Source: JBGZEX01 sp041846495 (GTDB taxonomy: Bacteria; Bacteroidota; Bacteroidia; Bacteroidales; Marinifilaceae). Taken from it: a DNA stretch of 44,853 bases. Positions 9,153-16,496 of the stretch are shown piece after piece. The notes under the pieces were generated by a model, which searched no databases, had not been told where the DNA came from, and worked only from the letters and a program-made list of their open reading frames with translations. Made by a program: the position numbers and the translations under genes. The stretch is taken from positions 1 to 44,853 of the forward strand of contig JBGZEX010000054.1 in NCBI GenBank assembly GCA_041846495.1, in the 5' to 3' direction. Within the stretch, counting starts at the first letter, position 1. Each line of letters opens with the position of its first letter.

Positions 9153-10259
9153 ATGAAAAAAACATTATTATTGTTATTGTCCGGAATTATGTACGGCGGA
9201 ATTTGCAGGGCACAGACGGGTTACGCGATATACGGGAAAATCCGCAATTTGACAACCGAAAAAGTATATTTGGTGGCTGCGGATTTCGGATATCCCGACA
9301 CCTTGGCTTCGGCTCCCGTCGAAAACGCCGGGTTCGTACTCACGGGAAAACTCCCGGAGGGTATCCGCGCCGTCGATTTGATTTTGGCCGGAACGGAAGG
9401 CCGGCTACCCATGATATTGGAAAATATCGATTATCAGGTATATATATCTGCGAATAAGGCCGTCATCGAGGGAGAAGGCCCCGCCGCAAAACTCCGCAAA
9501 GAATTCGAGCATATAGGACTCGATTATGCCGCCGAACAAAAACGCATCGAAGCGGAATACAAAGTTTTGGAAAAAGGCATGAACGACGCCGAAATCCGCT
9601 GTTTGCAAGCCCGTCTCGATCAGGTTTACAAACAATCGGCCGGCAAGATGCAAGAATTGATAAAAGCCAATGCCGACAGCTATATATCAGCATATATCAT
9701 CGCTTTGGGAATGAGCATGGACGACGAAGCGGAACTTCGTGTCAAATACGAATTATTAGGTCCGTCGGCCCGCATATCGGTTCCCGGTAAGGCCATTGCG
9801 GCCACTCTTAAACGTTATGAAAAATCGGGCATAGGGGAAACGGCACCGGAATTCAGATTGACAAAACCGGACGGCAACTCTTTTGCCTTACACAGTCTGC
9901 CCGCCAAATGGAAGCTTCTGCATTTCTGGGCCTCACAAAACGAGGCTTCCCGTAAAGATAATCCGGAACTGGTGAAGATCTACCGGCAATACCATCCCCA
10001 AGGCCTCGAAATCGTCAGCATATCCCTCGACGACAACCCCGCCCTGTGGAAACAAGCCGTAGGCACGGATGCCATGATTTGGACGAACGGTTCCGATCTC
10101 AAGGGAAGGAATTCCGAAATAATCCGTCTCTATCCGGTAAACGTTCTTCCGACATACATTCTCATAGATGCGGATAACCGCATCGTTTTCCGCTCCGTCC
10201 GCCTTTCCGATATTCGTATAAAAATAGCCGAAGCAACAAAGAAGAAAAAGAAGGAATAA
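9153..10259 (+). CDS. TlpA/thioredoxin-fold exported protein lacking the CXXC motif (DUF4369-like N-terminus)
   Basis: The start at 9153 gives a signal peptide (MKKTLLLLLSGIMYGG...CRAQ); the frame from 9066 would run through the hairpin. The protein has 368 residues. The N-terminal part (YAIYGKIRNLTTEKVYLV...GFVLTGKLPEG) fits the DUF4369 domain common in Bacteroidales TlpA-like proteins. The C-terminal part (about 225-360) is a thioredoxin fold: APEFRLTKPDGN, LLHFWAS, GLEIVSISLDDNPALWKQAV and the cis-Pro loop VLPTYILID. Where TlpA has WCGPC this protein has QNEAS, so both redox cysteines are gone; the only other mature cysteine is in EIRCLQ. It is probably a non-redox scaffold or binding protein of the SusC/D locus. 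Confidence 0.85.
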   Translation: MKKTLLLLLSGIMYGGICRAQTGYAIYGKIRNLTTEKVYLVAADFGYPDTLASAPVENAGFVLTGKLPEGIRAVDLILAGTEGRLPMILENIDYQVYISANKAVIEGEGPAAKLRKEFEHIGLDYAAEQKRIEAEYKVLEKGMNDAEIRCLQARLDQVYKQSAGKMQELIKANADSYISAYIIALGMSMDDEAELRVKYELLGPSARISVPGKAIAATLKRYEKSGIGETAPEFRLTKPDGNSFALHSLPAKWKLLHFWASQNEASRKDNPELVKIYRQYHPQGLEIVSISLDDNPALWKQAVGTDAMIWTNGSDLKGRNSEIIRLYPVNVLPTYILIDADNRIVFRSVRLSDIRIKIAEATKKKKKE

Positions 10260-10324
10260 CCGAATTCCGGCAGGGGGATCAATGCAAAACAGGGCGTAAT
10301 GACCAATCGAACATAAACCGCATT

Positions 10325-10381
10325 AAAATTCTTTTGTGCCCGGATTGAATGGAAATTTCAATAAGGCACAAAAGAATTTTT
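10325..10381 (+). terminator. Rho-independent terminator of the SusC/D locus
   Basis: A perfect 16-bp stem (10325-10340 with 10365-10380, outer bases AAAATTC/GAATTTT, core TTGTGCC/GGCACAA) is followed by T residues and preceded by A residues. The 24-base apical part has its own small stem (ATTGAA/TTCAAT). It separates the nutrient-uptake locus from the methionine operon. Confidence 0.85.
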
Positions 10382-10409
10382 ACGATCTCCGGAAAACTAT
10401 GCAGGATTT

Positions 10410-10441
10410 TTTGGAAGTTATATTTATAAAATCTATTTTTG
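10410..10441 (+). promoter_or_regulatory. Bacteroidales-type promoter of the metY-metX-thrA-asd operon
   Basis: TTTG (10410-10413), a 20-base spacer, then TATTTTTG (10434-10441) match the Bacteroides -33/-7 consensus (TTTG, 19-21 bases, TAnnTTTG) at every fixed position. It lies just downstream of the terminator. Transcription should start near 10447, giving a leader of about 210 bases before metY. Confidence 0.75.
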
Positions 10442-10462
10442 TTCCCGGAAAAATAAGTCAAT

Positions 10463-10576
10463 ATGAACGGAAAAGCAAATATCGAATTCTCTAAAGGCGG
10501 CGCTCTCGCCTCCTGCGGCTTTTCTGTTATCACTACAAACATGATGATGCGAATGCATCGCAAGATGCTCGGTTAA
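10463..10576 (+). CDS. Met-rich leader peptide (putative attenuator peptide) of the methionine operon
   Basis: This short ORF of 37 codons begins about 16 bases after the predicted transcription start. It ends SVITTNMMMRMHRKMLG and stop: five methionines in the last eleven residues, preceded by Ile-Thr-Thr. Runs of the codons for the end product just before the stop are the hallmark of leader peptides such as thrL, ilvL and trpL, and the genes downstream make homocysteine and other aspartate-family intermediates. A small GC-rich hairpin inside the ORF (10495-10499 with 10507-10511) could pause polymerase. The ORF is too short for usual gene finders. No SAM riboswitch pattern (S-box or SAM-II) was recognised in the same leader. 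Confidence 0.65.
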   Translation: MNGKANIEFSKGGALASCGFSVITTNMMMRMHRKMLG

Positions 10577-10579
10577 TTC

Positions 10580-10661
10580 TTAGGGTCCTATGCGGATCCT
10601 TTGGGGGATCCCATAAATCTTCATCCATTATTATTTTTTTACCCTAATTTTCATCATCATG
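10580..10661 (+). promoter_or_regulatory. Competing hairpins and metY start-codon mask (attenuator region)
   Basis: GGGTCC (10583-10588) can pair with GGATCC (10594-10599), which can instead pair with GGATCC at 10606-10611, extended by TATG/CATA (10589-10592 with 10612-10615). The two hairpins exclude each other. A T-rich stretch (10628-10640) follows, 13 or more bases after the second hairpin. TTAGGGT (10580-10586) can also pair with ACCCTAA (10641-10647). Finally CATGATGATG, the Met codons of the leader ORF (10540-10549), is a perfect complement of CATCATCATG (10652-10661), which contains the metY start codon. These pairings were found by eye; no folding energies were computed. Confidence 0.55.
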
Positions 10662-11960
10662 GAAAATATTCATTTCGACACCTTACAGGTTCATGGAGGA
10701 CGTCGTAGCGGAGGTTCAAATACGGCATGTGCAACTCCCATATATCAAACCTCGTCTTTTTTATTCGACAATTCGAAACACGCAGCCGATTTATTCGAAC
10801 TGAAAACGCAAGGGCATATATACACCCGACTCTCAAACCCTACGACCGAAGTTCTCGAAAAAAGAATCGCCGCACTCGAAGGAGGAAGCGAGGCCGTAGC
10901 CGTTTCTTCCGGTCAGGCTTCGCAGTTTTTAACAATCGCCACCATAGCCGGCAAAGGCGACAATATCATATGTTCCTCATCTCTATACGGAGGTACCTAC
11001 AATCAGTTCGATATCAGTTTTCGTAAACTCGGCATCGATTTCCGTTTTGCTCCCCGAGGCAATGTAAAAGAGTTTGAAAAACTCATCGACAAATCTACAA
11101 AAGCTCTTTTCGTAGAGACTATAGGAAATTCCGATTTTTACATTCCGGATTTTGAAAAAATTGCGGAATTATCACGCAAACACGGAATTCCCCTGATTAT
11201 AGACAACACCTTCGGGGCCGCCGGCTATGTATTCCGTCCCATAGAATGGGGAGCCAATATCATAACTCATGCAGCCACAAAATGGATTGGAGGTCACGGT
11301 TCCTCCATAGGAGGTATTATCGTGGATTGCGGAAATTTCGATTGGGGAAACGGGAATTTTCCGGATTTCACGGCAAAGTCCGTATCCTACCACGGACTTA
11401 ATTTCTGGGAAAGTTTCGGTGGAGATTCCGGAAAAACGAACCGGAGTTTTGCCGTAAAAGCCCGTGCGGAAGGACTTCGGGACTGGGGATGTTGCATGAG
11501 CCCCTTCAATGCCTTTCTCCTTGCACAAGGTGTGGAAACCCTATCGCTAAGGATGGATCGCATTCTTTCCAATGCCCGGGAATTGGCCGAATGGCTCCAT
11601 GTTCATCCTCTTGTGGCGGGAGTCAAATATCCCGGATTGAAAACCGATCCCAATCACGAGTTCGCAAAAAAATATCTCCGTCACGGTTACGGCGGAGTGC
11701 TTTCTTTCGATATCAAAGGAGACAGGGAAAAAACGGCCGGATTCATAGAGTCTTTGGAACTCCTGAGCCATCTGGTAAATGTGGGAGACAACAAGACCCT
11801 GATTTCGCACTTTGCCTCCACCACGCATGCTCAATTGAGCGACAAAGCTTTGCAGGCCGCCGGAATCGGTCCCAACACATTACGGATATCTCTGGGCATA
11901 GAACATATCGAGGATATCAAAAAAGACATCGAACAGGCCTTTAAAAAAGCAGGACTATGA
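10659..11960 (+). CDS. metY: O-acetylhomoserine sulfhydrylase (O-acetylhomoserine aminocarboxypropyltransferase)
   Basis: This PLP enzyme of the Cys/Met metabolism family makes homocysteine from O-acetylhomoserine and sulfide. It has 433 residues, the normal size for MetY and longer than the roughly 400 of the gamma-lyases. It carries THE family's PLP-site features: YTRLSNPT near residue 55, IIDNTFGA, and Lys208 in HAATKWIGGHGS as the Schiff-base lysine. The sulfhydrylase-type insertion FPDFTAKSVSYHGLNFWESF after the lysine supports MetY over cystathionine gamma-synthase. It is the first gene of the operon, behind the Met-rich leader, and its stop overlaps the metX start (ATGA). Confidence 0.93.
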   Translation: MENIHFDTLQVHGGRRSGGSNTACATPIYQTSSFLFDNSKHAADLFELKTQGHIYTRLSNPTTEVLEKRIAALEGGSEAVAVSSGQASQFLTIATIAGKGDNIICSSSLYGGTYNQFDISFRKLGIDFRFAPRGNVKEFEKLIDKSTKALFVETIGNSDFYIPDFEKIAELSRKHGIPLIIDNTFGAAGYVFRPIEWGANIITHAATKWIGGHGSSIGGIIVDCGNFDWGNGNFPDFTAKSVSYHGLNFWESFGGDSGKTNRSFAVKARAEGLRDWGCCMSPFNAFLLAQGVETLSLRMDRILSNARELAEWLHVHPLVAGVKYPGLKTDPNHEFAKKYLRHGYGGVLSFDIKGDREKTAGFIESLELLSHLVNVGDNKTLISHFASTTHAQLSDKALQAAGIGPNTLRISLGIEHIEDIKKDIEQAFKKAGL

Positions 11961-13000
11961 AAAAATCATATTTTAAAACGAAGTCTCCCTTTCGACTCGA
12001 AAGCGGAGAGGCTTTGAGCGAACTTACCCTATGCTACCACCACAGCGATGAGTACGAGCCGCATAAAAAAGTGATTTGGATTTGTCATGCACTCACTGCG
12101 AATTCCGATCCCGAATCATGGTGGCCCCAATTGGTCGGACCGGGAAAACTATTCGATACGGAGCGGTATTACGTAGTCTGTGCCAATATGATAGGCTCCT
12201 GTTACGGGAGCAGCGGACCAGCGTCCGACAGTGCCACGGGAAGACCGTATCTGCTTAAATTCCCCAAACTAACCATCCGGGACATCGTCCGCAGTCAATA
12301 TATGCTGAAAGAACACTTGAAGATTCCCGTCATCGACCTTATCGTCGGAGGTTCCATAGGAGGATTCCAGGCTTTGGAATGGAGTATTCTATACCCTCAT
12401 ACGATCCGGCATATGGTACTCATCGCCTGCAATGCCAGAGTATCCCCGTGGGGAACGGCTTTTAACGAATCGCAAAGGATGGCTCTTTTCTCCGATCCCA
12501 GCTTCCTGGAAGAAAAAGACATAAACGGAGGGAAAAAAGGATTGGAAACGGCCCGTTCCATCGCCCTTATATCCTATCGCTCCTATGAAGGTTATAAACA
12601 AACCCAGGCCGAAGACGACGAAAGACCACCTGTGTTTGCCAGAAAATCGGCCGACTATCAGCGCTATCAAGGACAAAAGCTCTCGAAACGTTTCGATGCC
12701 TATTCCTATTATACGTTAACCAATGCCGTAGACTCCCATAATGTGGGACGCAAACGCGGCGGTATTGCAAAAGCTCTGGAAAATATCGAAGCGGAAACTA
12801 TAGTTATCGGCATAAACTCGGACGGTCTATTTCCCGTTCGGGAACAAAAATTCCTCGCATCCCATATAAAAGGTGCGGAATTCGATATCATCCGATCCGA
12901 ATACGGACATGACGGCTTTCTTATCGAAAACAGGCAGATAGAAAGCATTGTAAAAAAACACATACATTTTTTAAATCGAGAACATCATGCAAGTACTTAA
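11957..13000 (+). CDS. metX: Homoserine O-acetyltransferase
   Basis: This alpha/beta-hydrolase-fold enzyme transfers acetyl from acetyl-CoA to homoserine and supplies the MetY substrate. It has 347 residues, as usual. The catalytic triad is visible: Ser133 in GGSIGGFQALEW, Asp289 in INSDGLFP and His318 in YGHDGFL. The N-terminal segment WICHALTANSDPESWW and MIGSCYGSSGP are standard MetX motifs; in the latter, GSCYGSSGP often reads G(S/G)CxGTTGP. The start codon overlaps the metY stop by 4 bases, and its own 3' end overlaps thrA by 14 bases, so translation is probably coupled. Some MetX-like enzymes use succinyl-CoA instead; the sequence alone does not exclude that. Confidence 0.93.
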   Translation: MKKSYFKTKSPFRLESGEALSELTLCYHHSDEYEPHKKVIWICHALTANSDPESWWPQLVGPGKLFDTERYYVVCANMIGSCYGSSGPASDSATGRPYLLKFPKLTIRDIVRSQYMLKEHLKIPVIDLIVGGSIGGFQALEWSILYPHTIRHMVLIACNARVSPWGTAFNESQRMALFSDPSFLEEKDINGGKKGLETARSIALISYRSYEGYKQTQAEDDERPPVFARKSADYQRYQGQKLSKRFDAYSYYTLTNAVDSHNVGRKRGGIAKALENIEAETIVIGINSDGLFPVREQKFLASHIKGAEFDIIRSEYGHDGFLIENRQIESIVKKHIHFLNREHHAST

Positions 13001-15422
13001 ATTCGGCGGGAGTTCCGTCTCCGATGCCGGCAACATATCGAAAGTGGTATCCATCGTTTCAAAATCCGTAAAAAAAAGTCCTGCCGTCGCAGTAGTATCG
13101 GCAATCGGAGGATGCACCGACAGTCTGATAGAAATCGGAAAAACCGCAGCTTCCGGCAAATCCGAATATACCACGATGATAGAGCGACTGGAAAAACGCC
13201 ATTCGGACATTATCGGTCAACTTTTTCCCGAAGATTACGATATCCGCCCGTTACAGGAAGATACGGCGGATTCGTTTCGACAACTACGGGAAATATGCAG
13301 AGGGATTTTTTATCTCAAAGAAATTTCCAAGCCTACTCTTGATCTCATCATGAGTTTCGGAGAACTTCTTTCTTCCAAAATCCTGTCGGAAAAGTTGATG
13401 AGCATAGGAATAAAAAACCGCTGGTTGGACGCCAGAGATATGGTAAAAACCCGGTTAAAAGGCCAGAGGCAAGTCGTAGATATTCCGGAAACCTATAGCC
13501 GGATAAATGCTCTGATAAAGGAATACGATTCCCGTCTCTACATCGTCCAGGGGTTTATAGCCGGGACTTCCCGGCAACGAACCGCTACTTTGGGAAGAGG
13601 CGGGAGCGACTACAGCGCCTCTCTGATTGCAGCGGCCGTAAATGCCGAAGTGTTGCAAATATGGAGCGATGTCGACGGCATGATGACGGCCGATCCGCAT
13701 ATCGTCCCCCGAGCGAGAACCATCGAATACATATCCTACAGGGAAGCCCGGGAACTTTCCCATTTCGGAGCCAAAGTCGTTTACCCTCCCAGCATACTGC
13801 CCGCCGTAGAAAAAGCCATTCCCATAGAAATACGGAATACGTTTTCTCCGGAACATCCCGGCAGTTGCATCGAATCGACAATTCCGAAGACAGGGGACGA
13901 CATAAGAGGCGTATGCCAAAGCGGAAAAATCGCATTGCTTTCCGTACGGAACAACGACACTACAGGCATCGCGGAGCATTCCGCACGTCTATTCGGAGCT
14001 TTGGCCGGCGCAGGTATCGACATCGTTATGGTCACACAGGCATCCTCCATCCACTCGATATGCATTGCCGTAACCGAAGACGATGCGGAAGCGGCATACC
14101 AAGTCTCGAACGAGATTTTCTCGGAGGAAATACGACAAGGCAAAATCGAAGCCATAAGTCTCGAAAACGGCTTATCCATCCTCTCCATCGTCGGCAACAA
14201 TGTCGGGAAACGATGCGGAACGGGAGTAGATATGCTCGAAACCCTGGGAGAAAACGGGATAAACGTCAAAGCAATCGCACAGGGATATTCGGGGAAAAAC
14301 ATATCGGCAATCATATCCGCCCGGGAAGCGGATGTGGCTTTAAAAGTCCTTCATCGCAAATTTTTCGAAGAAAATACCAAACGACTCAATCTCTTCATAG
14401 CCGGATACGGAAAAGTCGGGAAAGAACTCGTCTCCATCATCAAAAATTATAACGATTCGGAAATTCCGAACAAAAAACATATTCATATCGCCGGCCTGTG
14501 CAACAGCAGAAAGATGGTTTTCAGAAAAAGCGGACTCGAACCGGCCGGTCTGTCCGAATCCATCGAGGAAGGCGAAAATTCCGACATCCGAAAATTTCGA
14601 GAAAAAGCCGAAACCTTCGGGTTGAAAAACAGTATAATGGTAGACTGTACGGCCGACCGGCTCATAGCCTCCTCTTATACGGATTTCCTGAAAACGAATA
14701 TGAGCGTAGTTACCTGCAATAAAATAGCCTTAGCGGATTCTTATGAAAAATACGAAAAAATCCGCGAGGTTTCTTCCCGCAGCGGTTCCGCATTTCTATA
14801 CGAAACTACCGTAGGAGCAGCCCTTCCCGTAATATCGACCATCCGGCAAATGTTGAGGGGCGGAGATCGAATCCATACGATAGAGGCCATATTATCGGGC
14901 ACTTTAAACTATCTGTTCTCCAATTACGACGGGACTACAAGTTTCGCCGAGCTTTTACGAAAAGCACGGGAATTGGGTTATAGCGAACCGAATCCCGCCA
15001 TCGATATATCGGGAACGGATGTAATCCGCAAAACGGTAATTTTAGCCCGGGAATGCGGGAAAAAAATCGAGCCCGGAGATATTTCCGTCCGAGCTCTATT
15101 CTCTCCGGACATCTTGAATACCGAAGGGGATGAATTATACGAAAAATTAAGAAGGGAAGAAAAGCATATCCGGCATATTTACGAAAAAGCGAAGGCCGAG
15201 GGCCGGCGGCTAAGATACGTATCCCGGATTTCGGATACGGGATGCAAAATAGGTCTCCAAGCCGTAGACGTCTCGCATCCTCTATACGGGATATGCGACC
15301 GGGACAACGCCGTCATCATCTTCAGCCGCAACTATTCTTCTCCCATAAAAATCATAGGAGCGGGAGCCGGTGCAAAAGTAACGGCATCGGGATTGTTTAA
15401 CGATATTATTTCAAGCATATGA
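12987..15422 (+). CDS. thrA: Bifunctional aspartokinase / homoserine dehydrogenase
   Basis: The 811-residue fusion carries out the first and third steps from aspartate to homoserine. Residues 1 to about 290 are the kinase (MQVLKFGGSSVSDAGNI; LGRGGSDYSASLIAAA). About 310-455 hold two ACT-type regulatory domains (IALLSVRNND; LSILSIVGNNVG), the usual place for end-product inhibition. From about 465 the NAD(P)-binding homoserine dehydrogenase begins (LFIAGYGKVGKELVSII), with ETTVGAALPVI and ILSGTLNYLFS as family motifs. It lies between metX and asd with overlaps at both ends (14 and 4 bases). Because it is in a methionine operon, this copy may be dedicated to Met supply; a threonine-linked copy may exist elsewhere. 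Confidence 0.95.
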   Translation: MQVLKFGGSSVSDAGNISKVVSIVSKSVKKSPAVAVVSAIGGCTDSLIEIGKTAASGKSEYTTMIERLEKRHSDIIGQLFPEDYDIRPLQEDTADSFRQLREICRGIFYLKEISKPTLDLIMSFGELLSSKILSEKLMSIGIKNRWLDARDMVKTRLKGQRQVVDIPETYSRINALIKEYDSRLYIVQGFIAGTSRQRTATLGRGGSDYSASLIAAAVNAEVLQIWSDVDGMMTADPHIVPRARTIEYISYREARELSHFGAKVVYPPSILPAVEKAIPIEIRNTFSPEHPGSCIESTIPKTGDDIRGVCQSGKIALLSVRNNDTTGIAEHSARLFGALAGAGIDIVMVTQASSIHSICIAVTEDDAEAAYQVSNEIFSEEIRQGKIEAISLENGLSILSIVGNNVGKRCGTGVDMLETLGENGINVKAIAQGYSGKNISAIISAREADVALKVLHRKFFEENTKRLNLFIAGYGKVGKELVSIIKNYNDSEIPNKKHIHIAGLCNSRKMVFRKSGLEPAGLSESIEEGENSDIRKFREKAETFGLKNSIMVDCTADRLIASSYTDFLKTNMSVVTCNKIALADSYEKYEKIREVSSRSGSAFLYETTVGAALPVISTIRQMLRGGDRIHTIEAILSGTLNYLFSNYDGTTSFAELLRKARELGYSEPNPAIDISGTDVIRKTVILARECGKKIEPGDISVRALFSPDILNTEGDELYEKLRREEKHIRHIYEKAKAEGRRLRYVSRISDTGCKIGLQAVDVSHPLYGICDRDNAVIIFSRNYSSPIKIIGAGAGAKVTASGLFNDIISSI

Positions 15423-16423
15423 TATTAGCCGTCGTAGGAGCCACCGGAATGGTAGGCCGTAAAATCATTCAAGTAGTTGAAGAGCGGAAATTTCCCGTTT
15501 CCGGACTCATTGCGGTAGCTTCCGAAAAGTCCGCAGGCAAACACATCGTATTCGGGAACCGGGAAATTCCGGTGATTACTCCCGAAAAAGCCCTGAAACT
15601 CAAGCCGGATCTCGCATTATTTTCCGCCGGAGCTACGGTATCGAAAATATGGGCTCCGGCATTCGCCTCCCGGGGATGCCGGGTCATAGACAACTCTTCA
15701 TTCTGGAGGATGGACCCGGATGTCAAACTCATTATTCCGGAAATCAACGGACATTTAATCGAGGCCGGCGATCGTATTATTGCAAACCCCAATTGCTCAA
15801 CCATACAAATGGCCGTAGCTTTGAACCTTCTCCACAGGGAATTCCGGCTCAGGCGGATTATCGTATCCACTTATCAGTCCGTGACGGGCAGCGGATTCAA
15901 AGGAGTGAGACAACTGGAAACGGAACGGGGCGAAAATCCGGATTGCTCCACGGACGGCCTCTCTCCCGAGTCTCGAGCCTACCGGCACAGGATAGATAAA
16001 AACGTCATCCCCCAAATCGATTTTTTCACCGGTAACGGATTCACCAAAGAAGAAATGAAGATGACGGAAGAAACCCGAAAGATATTCGGAGATGCGGATA
16101 TATGCGTAAGCGCTACGGCGGTACGGGTTCCCGTAGAAGGCGGACATTCCGAATCTGTTTATGCCGAATTCCGGCATCCGCCGGTTATGGACAAAGTGAT
16201 GAAACTCCTGAAAGCTTCTCCCGGATGCGAGGTAAGGGATATTCCTTCGGAATACCCCATGCCGTTGCAGGCTTGGGGAAAAGACGAGGTATTCGTGGGA
16301 CGCATCCGCAAGGACTTGTTCTCGGAATACGGACTTCATCTGTGGGTGGTTGCGGACAATCTCCGAAAAGGAGCCGCCACCAATGCGGTTCAAATTGCCG
16401 AAATTCTCCTTTCGAAACTCTGA
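15419..16423 (+). CDS. asd: Aspartate-semialdehyde dehydrogenase
   Basis: The enzyme reduces aspartyl phosphate to aspartate semialdehyde with NADPH, the step between the two ThrA activities. It has 334 residues. The N-terminal Rossmann motif is LAVVGATGMVGRKIIQV. Cys126 in NPNCSTIQMAVAL is the catalytic nucleophile, and the substrate-binding region YQSVTGSGFKG and CVSATAVRVPVEGGHSE are typical of the family. It is the last gene of the operon (ATGA overlap with thrA). With metY, metX and thrA it gives a complete route from aspartate to homocysteine. Confidence 0.95.
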   Translation: MILAVVGATGMVGRKIIQVVEERKFPVSGLIAVASEKSAGKHIVFGNREIPVITPEKALKLKPDLALFSAGATVSKIWAPAFASRGCRVIDNSSFWRMDPDVKLIIPEINGHLIEAGDRIIANPNCSTIQMAVALNLLHREFRLRRIIVSTYQSVTGSGFKGVRQLETERGENPDCSTDGLSPESRAYRHRIDKNVIPQIDFFTGNGFTKEEMKMTEETRKIFGDADICVSATAVRVPVEGGHSESVYAEFRHPPVMDKVMKLLKASPGCEVRDIPSEYPMPLQAWGKDEVFVGRIRKDLFSEYGLHLWVVADNLRKGAATNAVQIAEILLSKL

Positions 16424-16496
16424 AACGGTTACCGGACGACGGGAAAGGCAAAAAAACCGATTCCCATGGAATGGAACGTTTTTCGGAAGATAAGGA

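Noticed and set aside
10441..10658. SAM riboswitch in the metY leader
   Set aside because: I looked for S-box (SAM-I) and SAM-II patterns and saw neither. A covariance-model scan would be decisive; the Met-rich ORF explains the leader better.
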